A stretch of 64,000 nt of DNA from Acetobacter fallax (GCF_011516735.1 NZ_WOSX01000001.1:1-64000), one strand, 5' to 3'; counted from the stretch's first letter, positions 9,017 to 18,521 are shown. Notes: generated by a model not told the origin, from the sequence alone. Made by a program: numbers and translations.

Positions 9017-9796
9017 TTACATCGTTGAATTGAAGGCGCCCCCATCCAGCAGCACATTCTGTGCAACCATGAAACCGGCATGCTGGCTGCACAGAAAAGC
9101 GGCGGTGGCGCCGAAATCCGACGGGCGGCCGAGATGTCCTGCCGGGACAGTTTTTGCGAGATTTCCGGCCACTTCTTTTGGGGTGATGCCGCGCCGGGCA
9201 GCCTCTTTTTCGATGCGGCCCCGCAGGCGGTCTGTCTCGTGCATTCCGGGAAGCAGATTGTTGATGATGACGCCGTGACCGGCCACCTGTCGCGCTGTGC
9301 CGCCCACGAAGCCGGTCAGGCCACAGCGGGCGGCGTTGGACAGGCCGAGATCCGGGATCGGGCTTTTCACGGCTGCCGAGGTGATGTTGACGATACGGCC
9401 CCATTTCCGTTCGATCATGCCGGGCAGAACGCTTTTCATCAGCATGATCGGCGTGAGCATGTTTCCGTTGAGGGCGGCAAGCCAGTCCGCTTCCGTCCAG
9501 TCTGACCAGATGCCGGATGGCGGACCGCCCGCATTGTTGATGAGGATGTCGGGAGCGGGCTCGACCTCGAGCACGGCCTGCCGTCCTTCGCGGGTGGTGA
9601 TGTCGGCGGCGACATAGCTGACATCCACACCGTAACAGATGGCGAGACGGTCGGCGGCATCCCGCAGGTCGTCTTCATTGCGGGCATTGATGGTCAGGTG
9701 GACCCCGGCTGCGGCAAGGTGTTCCGCGACGGCATAGCCCAGGCCTTTCGATGCGGCGCAGACAATCGCTCTGCGATCGGCGATACCGAGATCCAT
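9017..9796 (-). CDS. Short-chain dehydrogenase/reductase lacking the usual Tyr-x-x-x-Lys
   Basis: A 259-residue classical-length SDR. The cofactor-binding turn ASKGLGYAVAEHLA and the NNAGGPPSG motif are present, as is the catalytic serine region VNITSAAVKSPI. Where a YxxxK pair should follow, the sequence is LGLSNAARCGLTG, so the catalytic tyrosine is absent and lysine is arginine, as in an SDR subgroup often annotated as FabG-like. NAD(P)H binding is likely; the chemistry is uncertain. The start at 9796 follows GGAG; 23 further in-frame codons upstream are not conserved in type. It is divergent from the GNAT gene, with 50 bases between the starts. Confidence 0.78.
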   Translation of the reverse strand: MDLGIADRRAIVCAASKGLGYAVAEHLAAAGVHLTINARNEDDLRDAADRLAICYGVDVSYVAADITTREGRQAVLEVEPAPDILINNAGGPPSGIWSDWTEADWLAALNGNMLTPIMLMKSVLPGMIERKWGRIVNITSAAVKSPIPDLGLSNAARCGLTGFVGGTARQVAGHGVIINNLLPGMHETDRLRGRIEKEAARRGITPKEVAGNLAKTVPAGHLGRPSDFGATAAFLCSQHAGFMVAQNVLLDGGAFNSTM

Positions 9797-9846
9797 TGGA
9801 AAGCTCCTGTGCTTTTTATGTGTGGTGCCGGAGGGGAGATTTGCCT

Positions 9847-10569
9847 GTGAAAGAGACTGACGCAAGGGTTATCGCCGATCATCCTCTGGACCGGCCTGTC
9901 TGGTCAGCGCTGACAGGCCGGCAGTCGGCTTTCGCATGCCGTAATTCGCTGGCTTTGCGGTTCCGGCCTGTGGTCAGTCCACTGGCGGCGGCAATGGACA
10001 GTTCGGCAGTGGCGCTGGCCGCATTGCATGATCTCGCTGGCGAGGATGAGGAACTCTGGCAGCTTGAGAAAGATCCCGGGCCAATCCCCGCGGGCATGGA
10101 ACTGGTGCGGGAGGCCGCCTGTGTACAGATGACCGCACATTCCGTGACGGCTGGCAGGGCTGTGTCCGGTGCCGTAAGGCTTGGAGAAAACGATGCAGAG
10201 GACATGCTGGCTCTGGCGACCCTCACCGCGCCGGGGCCGTTTCGGGTCGGGACGTATCAGATTGGCGGATTTACCGGCATCCGGCACGAGGGACGGCTGG
10301 TTGCGATGGCGGGAGAGCGCACGAAACCGGGGGAGTTCACCGAGGTGAGCGGAGTCTGCACGCATCCTGACTTTCGCGGACGCGGTTATGCCGGTTTTCT
10401 GATGCGGGAGGTGACGTCGGCCATCCTTGATCGGGGCGAGACGCCGTTCCTGCATTGTTATGCGACGAATCAGAGCGCGATCACGCTGTATGAGTCGCTG
10501 GGGTTCAGGGTGTTTCAACAGGTCATGGCGCGGGTCATCCGGCGCGGGACGGCCTGCTCCGGGGCCTGA
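9847..10569 (+). CDS. GNAT-family N-acetyltransferase (FR47-like)
   Basis: A 240-residue protein whose C-terminal 90 residues form an FR47-type GNAT domain. The acetyl-CoA binding motif A reads VCTHPDFRGRGYAGFLM and the end strand FLHCYATNQSAITLYESLGF is typical. The N-terminal 130 residues are less conserved but continuous. A GTG start at 9847 is chosen because GGAGGGGAG lies eight bases upstream; a TTG at 9841 is too close to it. It would acetylate an amine on a small molecule or peptide in the cytosol; the substrate is unknown. Confidence 0.8.
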   Translation: MKETDARVIADHPLDRPVWSALTGRQSAFACRNSLALRFRPVVSPLAAAMDSSAVALAALHDLAGEDEELWQLEKDPGPIPAGMELVREAACVQMTAHSVTAGRAVSGAVRLGENDAEDMLALATLTAPGPFRVGTYQIGGFTGIRHEGRLVAMAGERTKPGEFTEVSGVCTHPDFRGRGYAGFLMREVTSAILDRGETPFLHCYATNQSAITLYESLGFRVFQQVMARVIRRGTACSGA

Positions 10570-10599
10570 ACCACTCTCTTATACCAGAGGTTGTGAAGA

Positions 10600-10960
10600 T
10601 TGATCTGTGGATGAGGGTATCCGGGCTCTGCCCGGCCTCCCGGCAGGGACCGCAGGCCCCTGCACCCCGGCTTGTTGATAACAAACGATTTGCAAGGGCG
10701 AGCCTTTGCCGGGTTCCAGGGGAGAGCCCTGCCAGTCCTGCCCCTCCCGGTTCTGCCCCTGCCAGTCTCACACACAGGTCAAAGGCCAGTCCTCCGGTAT
10801 TATACCAGCCCGCGTCGCGGCTGACACCACAAGGCCGGGGCTTCACCCCGCACCCCGCCGAAGGTCACCAGCCTGTGGAAAGGCTCTGTTTGCTGATCTG
10901 TGATTTTTCAAAGGACTGGCAGAGTCCGGGCTGTCTTCATGACAGCAATACTATTACGCC
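10600..10960. repeat. Modular palindromic intergenic repeat, composite, partly inverted
   Basis: This occupies the convergent gap between the GNAT gene and the TPR gene. Module B is present in inverted orientation at about 10619-10668 (ccgggctctgcccggcc ... ccctgcaccccgg), followed by a linker ttgttgataacaaac, a diverged module A (caagggcgagcctttgc) and, near 10856, another decayed module A. The order and orientation differ from the copy at 3545, showing that modules shuffle. No gene is supported. Confidence 0.78.
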
Positions 10961-10980
10961 GGCTTGCAGAACCCGTCACA

Positions 10981-12876
10981 TCACCCGCCGCTGAGGGACC
11001 GGAGAGCTTCCGCGAGCGCGTTAACGGGTTCCTGCCACGCCAGTTCGGGCAGTGCCGGCGTTTGCTGGTCGAACGGTCTGACGCAGGGATACCAGAGACT
11101 GCGCTGAGACCCGTCCGCCACTGTGACGCGACTGGCTTTCGCCCAGCGCCAGTCTCCGCCGAAGCGATTGAGCAGCCAGACGGGGCGCCCGATGGCGCCG
11201 GCGAGATGGGCCATGGCGGTATCAACGGTGATGATGAGATCAAGGCCGGCCATGACAGTGGCGGTGGTGGCCATGTCACCATCCGGGAGCGGCTCGAAAC
11301 CATCCGGGGTTTCGCCGGGCCGGAGCGAGACCCAGTCTATGTCGGGCACGGCCAGGAGCGGCGCAAGCAAAGGAAAAGCGATGGAGCGCCGGCGGTCAAA
11401 ACGGTAGGTCGCGCCGCCGGCATGGCAGAGGCCGATGCGAAGGCCGGGATGCAGGCGTTCCACTGTTTCCGATGCGCGTGAGCGGAGATAGGGGGCGAAA
11501 GCCGGCGGAGCGGCGACCGCGAGGAGGAAAGGCAGGCTGAGGAGTGAGGCCTTCCTGGTTGCGCCGTTTATCGCGCTGTCGCCCGTGATCGTGAGTCGAC
11601 CGGATCGGAAATGATCTTTCCAGAATGGAAGATTTTGTGAGTCTGTGACCAGACGAATGAGGGTTTCGGGCAGGACCAGACAGACGGGGGCCCGATCGAG
11701 CGCGAACGGGACATAGCGCAGGAACTGGATAAGATCACCTAATCCCTGTTCGCCGCAGAGCAGAACGCGCTCCGTCGTCGCGTTTCCGTCCCAGTCCGGA
11801 AGGTCCGGACGGGGCAGGGGAGCGAGGATGGCGCGGCGGGATTCAAAATCCTGCCAGCCCTGGCCAAAACGACCATCCGCAAGCTCGATGGTGGCGCGGT
11901 TAAAGCGGGCGCGGGTGGCGTCCGGCGTTCCGGGCACGGCTTCGATCACGCGGTTGAAGAGCGTTTCAGCGGCGTGACGCTGGCCGAGTTCGCTGAGGAG
12001 TGTGCCACGATTAAGGGCAATGCGCGGATCGTCGGGGCGGAGACGGGCAGCTTCGGCAAATGCCTGATCGGCGCTTTCAAGATCACCGAGCGCCATCTCA
12101 ACGAGGGCAAGATTGCTCAGGGTTTCGGCTGTCGGCGAAGCGAGAGACAGGGCACGGGTGAGAGCGGTCTTTGCGTCATCGAAACGCCCGAGACTGAACA
12201 GGATAGCGCCGTGATTGGCCGCGGCTGCCGGATCTTCGGGGCGGATGCTACGGATTTCAGCGGAGATGCGTTCGGCATCGTCCTGCGCGCCGATGCGCGT
12301 GAGCAGAAGCGCCTGTTGCTGGCGGATCACCACGTCATCCGTGGCTGCAAGCCGACGCGCGTCACTGAGAACACGAAGGGCGTCCCCGGCGCGGCCCTGA
12401 CGTTCGAGGAACCGGGCGAGCACAAGCCTTAGTCCGGCTTCGAGCGGGCGCAGTCGGATGGCTTCGCGCAATTCGGTTTCTGCATCATCAGCGCGGCCGA
12501 GGGCTTCGAGGATTTCGGCGTGTGCGAGGCGGGCCTCGGGAAGATCCGGTGCGCTGAGGACGGCGACATGCAGAGCGGCGCGGGCAGGTTCTGCATGACC
12601 GAGCGCGAGGAGCGACAGACCAAGCGTGATGTGAAATTCCGGTCGGGGATCGTGTCGGATCGCCTGACCGGCATAGCCTGCGGCGAGATCGAAACGGCCG
12701 AGCGCATGGGTGGTGCGGGCCAGAGCGTGGAGCAGAATCGGGTTATCCGGCGCGTCGGCCCGCAGGCTGTTCAGCTCCGCGAAGGCCCGTTGCGCATCAC
12801 CCTGTTCAAGCCGCCGGAGCGCTTCCTGAATCCGCGCTTTCAGCACGCGGTTCGCCTTTTCTTTTGGGCGCGCCAT
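10981..12876 (-). CDS. TPR protein fused to a GT9/GT41-like glycosyltransferase domain
   Basis: A 631-residue protein. Residues about 10-330 are a run of roughly nine tetratricopeptide repeats, recognisable by alanine/glycine spacing as in HALARTTHALGRFDLAAGYA and NLALVEMALGDLESADQAFA. The C-terminal half resembles ADP-heptose/GT-B type transferases: VLLCGEQGLGDLIQFLRY, then LRIGLCHAGG, and LDLIITVDTAMAHLAGAIGRPVW. This arrangement suggests a protein- or glycan-modifying glycosyltransferase with TPR substrate recognition. GTG at 12879 and ATG at 12876 are adjacent behind GAGGGAGA; ATG is preferred. It is monocistronic and convergent with the GNAT gene. No signal peptide is seen. Confidence 0.78.
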   Translation of the reverse strand: MARPKEKANRVLKARIQEALRRLEQGDAQRAFAELNSLRADAPDNPILLHALARTTHALGRFDLAAGYAGQAIRHDPRPEFHITLGLSLLALGHAEPARAALHVAVLSAPDLPEARLAHAEILEALGRADDAETELREAIRLRPLEAGLRLVLARFLERQGRAGDALRVLSDARRLAATDDVVIRQQQALLLTRIGAQDDAERISAEIRSIRPEDPAAAANHGAILFSLGRFDDAKTALTRALSLASPTAETLSNLALVEMALGDLESADQAFAEAARLRPDDPRIALNRGTLLSELGQRHAAETLFNRVIEAVPGTPDATRARFNRATIELADGRFGQGWQDFESRRAILAPLPRPDLPDWDGNATTERVLLCGEQGLGDLIQFLRYVPFALDRAPVCLVLPETLIRLVTDSQNLPFWKDHFRSGRLTITGDSAINGATRKASLLSLPFLLAVAAPPAFAPYLRSRASETVERLHPGLRIGLCHAGGATYRFDRRRSIAFPLLAPLLAVPDIDWVSLRPGETPDGFEPLPDGDMATTATVMAGLDLIITVDTAMAHLAGAIGRPVWLLNRFGGDWRWAKASRVTVADGSQRSLWYPCVRPFDQQTPALPELAWQEPVNALAEALRSLSGG

Positions 12877-13033
12877 CACGGTGTCTCCCTCTCAGTGCCT
12901 GTGGTCATAGGAGGTGACGTGAACATCCGCAAAGGGCGGACGGGTTCCGGTCGTCTGTGACGGCGTGCCGGCTGCCATGGTCTGGCCCGAATTTCGCTTC
13001 AGGAGAGAAACGAAACAGGGCAGCGGAGCGTCC

Positions 13034-14182
13034 ATGAGGAAGATGTCGGGGAATACGGGACGCAATGCGGGTATTGACCTGCTGCGTGGTCTTTCCATTG
13101 TGCTGGTCGTCATACATCACGTGGCACTTCGCATTCCGCTGGCGAAAACCGGGCTTGCTGATGTTCTCCCGGCTCCGCTGATCAGGGCTCTGAACTGGAA
13201 CGGACAGAACGCAGTGACGATGTTTTTCGTCATTTCGGGATTTCTGATTACGGGGACGACGATCCGGCGCTGGAGCGGCATCACGCGGGTTGATCCGGTC
13301 GCGTTCTTTTTCAGACGGGCGGCGCGGATCATGCCGTGTCTTATTGTTCTTGTCGCCATATTGAGTCTTCTCGATCTGCTGCATGTTCCTGACTACACGA
13401 TTGAGCATAAGGAGCAGACGCCGGGCCGGGCGGTCCTGTCCGCGCTGACGATGCATCTGAACTGGTATGAAGCTCAGACGGGTTATCTGCCGGGAGGGTG
13501 GGACGTGCTCTGGTCGCTTTCGATCGAGGAGATGTTCTACTTTGTTTTTCCGTTTGCGTGCCTTGCCGCCGCCGTGTTTCCGCGTCTTCTGACTGTGGCC
13601 TGCGCGGTTCTGGCATTGTCACTGCCGCTGCTGTTGAGGGCGCTGAGTGACGCGCCCGATATCTGGCAGGACAAAGCGTATCTGCCGGGCATGTCCGCGA
13701 TTGCGATGGGCGTCTGCGCGGCACTGGTCGCTGAAAGGATGTCGCCCGCCCGGGGGCGAACACTGCGTGCGCCTGTGGGAGCGTGTGGTGCGGTCAGTCT
13801 CGCGTTTTGTCTTGCGGACCATCACGCCCTTTATCTGGCGCTTGGCGACTGTGTGGCTCTGCTGATGACAGTCTCCGTTGCAGCGCTTCTTCTGGCGTTC
13901 GATCAGGGCTGGGGCGCGGGGCTGACCGGATGGGGGACAGGCTGGCTGCGGTCGTTCGGGCGCATGAGTTATGAAGTCTATCTCACGCATATGTTTATCG
14001 TCTTTCCGGTCGTGGCGCTGTTTCACGCCACGGGCGGGGCTCTGCAGTGGGGATGGCTGTGGTTCATTCCGGTTCTCGCACTGTCATGGTGTCTGGGCAG
14101 ACTTGTGGACCGCCTGTTGTCGCAACCGGCTGACCGTTGGCTGCTCAGCCGGACGCGGGCCTCACGGCGGGCGATGGCCTGA
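13034..14182 (+). CDS. Acyltransferase 3 family membrane protein (OafA/NodX-like)
   Basis: A 382-residue polytopic acyltransferase with about ten membrane helices. The family signature is in the first helix, GIDLLRGLSIVLVVIHHVAL, followed by the FFVISGFLITGTTIRRW and FFFRRAARIMP elements. Such enzymes transfer acetyl groups across the inner membrane onto surface glycans. An ATG at 13034 with GGAGCG upstream is chosen; an earlier in-frame ATG at 12965 would add a non-hydrophobic 23-residue leader. It stands alone, 89 bases before the flavoprotein. The glycan acceptor could be the polysaccharide made by the 0.3-3.5 kb operon, but that is inference. Confidence 0.85.
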   Translation: MRKMSGNTGRNAGIDLLRGLSIVLVVIHHVALRIPLAKTGLADVLPAPLIRALNWNGQNAVTMFFVISGFLITGTTIRRWSGITRVDPVAFFFRRAARIMPCLIVLVAILSLLDLLHVPDYTIEHKEQTPGRAVLSALTMHLNWYEAQTGYLPGGWDVLWSLSIEEMFYFVFPFACLAAAVFPRLLTVACAVLALSLPLLLRALSDAPDIWQDKAYLPGMSAIAMGVCAALVAERMSPARGRTLRAPVGACGAVSLAFCLADHHALYLALGDCVALLMTVSVAALLLAFDQGWGAGLTGWGTGWLRSFGRMSYEVYLTHMFIVFPVVALFHATGGALQWGWLWFIPVLALSWCLGRLVDRLLSQPADRWLLSRTRASRRAMA

Positions 14183-14271
14183 CCGGCGGGTCGCGGCGGA
14201 GGACGTGGCGTGATATGCAGCGCCGCCCGTGTGATGACTTCGCCGCCTGATGACTGCAAGGAAACCCCGTC

Positions 14272-15942
14272 ATGATCCGACTGACCGAACTCAGGCTGCC
14301 GCTGGATCATGCTCCGGGGGCGCTCTCGGATGCGATTGTTATGCGTCTGGGGATTCAGCCCGCAGAACTGCGTGGCTTTTCGGTGGCGCGACGCGGTTAT
14401 GACGCGCGAAAGCGCGGCAGGATCGTTCTCGTTTATAATGTGGACTGTGATGTGACGGACGAGGCGTCCGTGCTCACCCGTTGCAGGGACGATCAGCGTA
14501 TCCGGCCCACACCTGACGCGACATACCGGTTTGTCGATGTGGACGGACCTGCTCTGGCCAGCGCACCGGGGTTCACGCGGCCCGTGGTGATTGGCGCCGG
14601 GCCGTGTGGTCTGATGGCGGCGCTGATTCTGGCGCAGATGGGGCTGCGACCGCTGGTTCTTGAGCGTGGAAAGGAAGTCCGTGAGCGGACGGTGGACACG
14701 TTTGCTCTGTGGCGGAAGTCGGTGCTGACGCCGGAGAGCAATGTGCAGTTCGGAGAAGGCGGCGCGGGGACGTTCTCGGATGGCAAGCTCTACAGTCAGG
14801 TGAGCGATCCGCGTCATCTCGGGCGCAAGGTGCTGGAGGAATTCGTTCGCGCCGGGGCGCCGGAGGAGATCCTTTATGTGTCCAAACCGCATATCGGCAC
14901 CTTCCGGCTGGTGACGATGGTCGAACATATCCGGCAGGAGATTGAGGCGGCGGGCGGGGAATATCGTTTTCAGGCACGGGTGGAGGAGCTTCTGCTCGAT
15001 GATGAGCGACATGTTCGTGGTATCCGGCTGGCCTCGGGCGAGGACATCGCGGCGTCTCATGTCATTCTCGCCGTGGGGCACAGTGCGCGGGATACGTTCA
15101 CCACGCTTCATGAGCAGGGCGTTGCGATGCAGCCCAAACCGTTCTCGATCGGTGTTCGCATCGAGCATCCGCAGTCTCTGATTGACGCGGACCGGTTCGG
15201 GCCTCAGGCGGGAACGGAAATCCTCGGTGCGGCGGATTACAAGCTGGTGCATCACGCGTCGAACGGACGCGGGGTTTATTCATTCTGCATGTGTCCGGGC
15301 GGAACTGTCGTGGCCGCGACATCCGAGGTCGGACAGGTAGTGACGAACGGGATGAGCCAGTACTCACGGGCCGAGCGGAACGCGAATGCGGGGATTGTCG
15401 TCGAACTGAGGGCGGGTGAGGATTATCCCGACACGCCACTCGGTGGGATCGCGTTTCAGCGGCACTGGGAAAGACAGGCGTTTCTCGCGGGCGGCAGCGA
15501 TTATCGCGCGCCGGCGCAGCGCGTTGGAGATTTTCTTGCGGGACGGCCCTCGACGCATCTGGGGGATGTCGTGCCGTCCTATCGCCCTGGCGTGACGCCG
15601 ACAGATCTTGCAACGTGTCTGCCTGACTTCGCTGTTCAGGCGATCCGGGAAGCTTTGCCGGCATTCGCGCGCAAACTGTCGGCCTTTGCGCTGGAGGATG
15701 CGGTGCTGACGGGCGTTGAGACGAGGACATCGTCGCCACTGCGTATCGCGCGGGAACCGGACGGGGAGAGCCCGAACACGCCGGGGCTGTATCCGGCGGG
15801 CGAAGGGGCCGGCTATGCGGGCGGCATCCTCTCGGCGGCCATTGACGGTATCCGCATCGCGGAAGCGGTGGCGCTTGGCATGTCCGGCCGGAAAGCGACG
15901 GGGCTTCTGCGTGGTTCGGCTGGTCTGGAACAGGCGGGATAA
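14272..15942 (+). CDS. FAD-dependent dehydrogenase, COG2509 family
   Basis: A 556-residue flavoprotein. After an N-terminal domain of about 100 residues with two small beta-type segments comes the dinucleotide-binding motif VVIGAGPCGLMAALILAQMG and LVLERG, then NVQFGEGGAGTFSDGKLY, which is characteristic of the COG2509 uncharacterised FAD-dependent dehydrogenases. The end has GLYPAGEGAGYAGGILSAA, the second FAD contact. The family has no firmly established reaction. Start ATG at 14272 follows a short AAGGAAA site. A modular repeat remnant follows the stop. Confidence 0.82.
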   Translation: MIRLTELRLPLDHAPGALSDAIVMRLGIQPAELRGFSVARRGYDARKRGRIVLVYNVDCDVTDEASVLTRCRDDQRIRPTPDATYRFVDVDGPALASAPGFTRPVVIGAGPCGLMAALILAQMGLRPLVLERGKEVRERTVDTFALWRKSVLTPESNVQFGEGGAGTFSDGKLYSQVSDPRHLGRKVLEEFVRAGAPEEILYVSKPHIGTFRLVTMVEHIRQEIEAAGGEYRFQARVEELLLDDERHVRGIRLASGEDIAASHVILAVGHSARDTFTTLHEQGVAMQPKPFSIGVRIEHPQSLIDADRFGPQAGTEILGAADYKLVHHASNGRGVYSFCMCPGGTVVAATSEVGQVVTNGMSQYSRAERNANAGIVVELRAGEDYPDTPLGGIAFQRHWERQAFLAGGSDYRAPAQRVGDFLAGRPSTHLGDVVPSYRPGVTPTDLATCLPDFAVQAIREALPAFARKLSAFALEDAVLTGVETRTSSPLRIAREPDGESPNTPGLYPAGEGAGYAGGILSAAIDGIRIAEAVALGMSGRKATGLLRGSAGLEQAG

Positions 15943-15954
15943 GCAGACTGCGGG

Positions 15955-15995
15955 AGCCAGTGGTCCTGCCAGGTTCGGGCAGAGCCCGAGTATCC
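15955..15995. repeat. Remnant of the modular intergenic repeat (module B)
   Basis: Only the tail of module B is left between the convergent flavoprotein and purK genes: gtcctgccaggttcgggcagagcccgag. The gggc-aga-gccc hairpin is intact. This shows that even a 72-base convergent gap retains the element. Confidence 0.65.
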
Positions 15996-16014
15996 TGCCC
16001 GCAGTTTCGCAGTT

Positions 16015-17178
16015 TTACCCCTCCGGCGGAATCGTAGCCAGCGGCCCCAGCGCAGCCTGCACACCGAACTCTCCGGGAAGCGCGCCACGCGGAAACAGCA
16101 TATTCACGTGTCCCATCTTCCGGCCCTTCCGGGCTTCGCGTTTGCCGTAGAGATGCGGAATAAGGCCCTGATCCGCGACAATCTCTGGCCAGAGCGCCAT
16201 ATCGTCGGGACCGACCAGGTTCTTCATGACCGCATCGGAATGGCGCACGGGCTCGGGCAACGGCAGACCCGTTACCGCGCGGATATGCATCCCGAACTGG
16301 TCTTCCGGGCAGGCATCCATTGTCCAGTGACCGGAGTTGTGCGGACGCGGGGCGATTTCGTTGACGAGCACCTCACCGTTCCGGCTGATGAACATTTCCA
16401 CGCCGAGAATACCGACAAGGCCCAGTCCTTCGGCGATGCGCCGGGCCATGTCGCGGGCTTTCGCGGTCAGTGGCTCTTCGATCCGGGCGGGAGCGAAGCT
16501 GAGATCAAGAATGCCGTTTTTATGGCGGTTTTCGGTGACATCGAAGCAGCGAACCGTACCGTCCTGACCACGGACGACCATAACACTGACTTCCATGGCA
16601 AAATCGACGAGCCCCTCGGCGACAAGGGGTTTGGGCGCGAGAGCATCGAAGGCAGCATCCAGTTCGGATTCCTGCGTAACCCGGCGTTGACCCTTGCCAT
16701 CATAACCCAGGCGCGTCGTCTTCAGGATGAAAGGGTAGCCGAGATCTTCGGCTGCTGTTCTGAGGCTGTCATGGCCGGTAACCAGACGCCACGGCGCTAT
16801 GTCCACACCGATTGAGCCGAGGAAGGTCTTTTCCTGCTCTCGGTCCTGACTGATGCGCAGGATCGTGCCGGACGGATGAACCGGACGCAGCCCTGAAAGC
16901 AGATCGAGCGCGTCCGCCGGAATGTTCTCGAACTCGAAGGTCACGACATCCACGGCCTCGGCGAAGCGCTTCAGGGTCGCGGGATCGTCGAAGGCACCGA
17001 TAGTCGCCGAATGTGAGACCTGGACACCGGGATCATCCTGTCTGAGGGCGAGGATGTGCGCGCGAAAGCCGAGACGGGCGGCAGCCATTGCTGACATGCG
17101 CCCGAGTTGTCCGCCGCCGACAATGCCGATCACGGCGTTGGGGGAAAGCACTTTACTGTCGTTATTCTTCGGGTTCAT
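16015..17178 (-). CDS. 5-(carboxyamino)imidazole ribonucleotide synthase PurK
   Basis: A 387-residue ATP-grasp enzyme that converts AIR, bicarbonate and ATP to N5-CAIR in de novo purine synthesis. Visible features are the N-terminal [20 protein letters not shown], the [12 protein letters not shown] segment, the ATP-grasp core with [16 protein letters not shown] and [19 protein letters not shown]. The ATG at 17178 overlaps the 3' end of purE by 17 bases, so the two are translationally coupled. The frame is open further upstream only because it runs antisense-like through purE. Confidence 0.95.
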   Translation of the reverse strand: MNPKNNDSKVLSPNAVIGIVGGGQLGRMSAMAAARLGFRAHILALRQDDPGVQVSHSATIGAFDDPATLKRFAEAVDVVTFEFENIPADALDLLSGLRPVHPSGTILRISQDREQEKTFLGSIGVDIAPWRLVTGHDSLRTAAEDLGYPFILKTTRLGYDGKGQRRVTQESELDAAFDALAPKPLVAEGLVDFAMEVSVMVVRGQDGTVRCFDVTENRHKNGILDLSFAPARIEEPLTAKARDMARRIAEGLGLVGILGVEMFISRNGEVLVNEIAPRPHNSGHWTMDACPEDQFGMHIRAVTGLPLPEPVRHSDAVMKNLVGPDDMALWPEIVADQGLIPHLYGKREARKGRKMGHVNMLFPRGALPGEFGVQAALGPLATIPPEG

Positions 17179-17713
17179 CACGTACGGAAGCAGTCTGAAG
17201 GGCGCGCCATGTGTCCAGCCGGGCGGCGAGATCAATATCCGCCAGCGCAAGGATGGATGCGGCGAGGAGAGCGGCATTGATCGCCCCGGCTTTGCCGATG
17301 GCAAGGGTTCCGACGGGGACACCGCCGGGCATCTGGACGATGGACAGCAGGCTGTCCATGCCTTTGAGTGTTTTTGATTCGACGGGAACGCCGAGAACCG
17401 GCAGGCGGGTCCATGCGGCGCACATGCCAGGCAGATGCGCCGCGCCGCCCGCACCGGCGATAATGACGGACAGGCCACGTTCGACAGCAGTTTTAGCGTA
17501 ATCCGCCAGTCTGTCCGGTGTGCGATGGGCCGAGACAATTCTGGCTTCAAAACTGATGCCCAGCGCTTCGAGCGTGCCGGTTGCGTGGAGCATGGTTTCC
17601 CAGTCAGACTGGCTGCCCATGATCACACCGACGCGCGGCTGGCCGTTATTGTCCGCGGCGGTTTCGGTGTCGTTGTCCGGCGCCATCACCGGCGTATTTT
17701 CAGTGTCATTCAT
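17162..17713 (-). CDS. 5-(carboxyamino)imidazole ribonucleotide mutase PurE
   Basis: A 183-residue class I PurE that isomerises N5-CAIR to CAIR, directly downstream in pathway order of PurK. Motifs are [14 protein letters not shown] and [15 protein letters not shown] with the catalytic histidine, then [12 protein letters not shown]. About 25 unconserved acidic residues precede the fold. It begins the purE-purK operon. A hairpin CCACCC...GGGTGG lies just upstream at 17727-17746; I see no purine riboswitch. Confidence 0.95.
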   Translation of the reverse strand: MNDTENTPVMAPDNDTETAADNNGQPRVGVIMGSQSDWETMLHATGTLEALGISFEARIVSAHRTPDRLADYAKTAVERGLSVIIAGAGGAAHLPGMCAAWTRLPVLGVPVESKTLKGMDSLLSIVQMPGGVPVGTLAIGKAGAINAALLAASILALADIDLAARLDTWRALQTASVRDEPEE

Positions 17714-17817
17714 TGTTCAGCAGTTCCACCCGGGAGCTTGGGTGGCTACCGGGTCTGACAGGTTGTCTGACAGGTTCCGTCTGATCCTTGCGCCGGCACG
17801 CCGGCTCAGGAGCGGAA

Positions 17818-18018
17818 TCAGGCGATGTTATCCGGAATGAGGCGACTCTCGATCCAGGAAATTTCGTCTTTCAGCAGGAGTTTTCGCTTTTTCAGGCGCT
17901 GGAGATGGAGCTGGTCCATCGGTTCAAGGGCCAGGCGGTCAATGACCGTATCCAGGTCCCGGTGTTCGCTCCGCAGTTCATGGAGTTTGCGTAGCATACT
18001 GTCCCGGTCACGCAGCAT
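17818..18018 (-). CDS. DUF465 (YdcH-like) small protein
   Basis: A 66-residue protein, almost entirely helical and highly charged, with the DUF465 pattern LRSEHRDLDTVIDRLA and LQRLKKRKLLLKDEISWIESR. Members form short coiled coils and have no established function. It ends 104 bases before purE on the same strand, so cotranscription is possible. A second DUF465 gene lies divergently at 18288. Confidence 0.82.
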   Translation of the reverse strand: MLRDRDSMLRKLHELRSEHRDLDTVIDRLALEPMDQLHLQRLKKRKLLLKDEISWIESRLIPDNIA

Positions 18019-18287
18019 TGCACCTCCGGCTTCGCAAGACGTTTTCAGTCAAGGGTCCGTGTCCTCCCGCCTCAGGCGTCTGTCGTCCACGCACACGACG
18101 CATTAGCCACGATATGACACGATCCGCATTTGCGCCAGTATCCGTGATGCGCATGAGACCGGTAAGCCTGTGCAATACGGTCTGACATCAGGCTGCGCGC
18201 CACCGAACATGAGCAAATTTTCATGACAAAACCGATGGAGATGGCGTTAGCGTTCTTGTGTCGCAATCAGAAATACGGAGAGTGGCC

Positions 18288-18458
18288 ATGAGCAAACAGT
18301 CACGTATTGAAAGCCTGCACCGCCGTCATTCCACACTCGATGCCAAAATTCACGATGAAGGCCATCGACCCATGCCTGATCAGAGGGTGCTGATGTCCCT
18401 CAAGCTGCAGAAGCTGCGCGTGAAAGAAGAGATGGACCGGCTCCGCTCTGCAATCTGA
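18288..18458 (+). CDS. DUF465 (YdcH-like) small protein, second copy
   Basis: A 56-residue, basic, coiled-coil-type protein with the DUF465 pattern: IESLHRRHSTLDAKIHDEG, then LKLQKLRVKEEMDRLR. The ATG at 18288 follows GGAGAG at seven bases. It is divergent from the DUF465 gene at 17818, with 269 bases between the starts. The function is unknown. Confidence 0.8.
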   Translation: MSKQSRIESLHRRHSTLDAKIHDEGHRPMPDQRVLMSLKLQKLRVKEEMDRLRSAI

Positions 18459-18476
18459 ATCAGCATAACCTGCTTT

Positions 18477-18502
18477 CGGGGACCACCGGACCGGCGGCCC
18501 CG
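18477..18502. terminator. Strong G+C hairpin between convergent genes
   Basis: GGGGACCACCGG and CCGGCGGCCCC form a near-perfect inverted repeat between the convergent DUF465 gene and trcR. There is no T-run on either side, so classical intrinsic termination is not shown. It may act as a 3'-end structure for either transcript. Confidence 0.45.
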
Positions 18503-18521
18503 TAAAAGCGGGAGAGGAAGA

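Noticed and set aside
14023-15255. Open frame of 410 codons on the minus strand
   Set aside because: It runs antisense through two real genes (acyltransferase and FAD protein) and the gap between them; arginine/proline-rich nonsense composition.
17714-17817. Purine riboswitch upstream of purE
   Set aside because: Only a simple hairpin and a short tandem repeat (gtctgacaggtt) are present; no conserved riboswitch core is seen.
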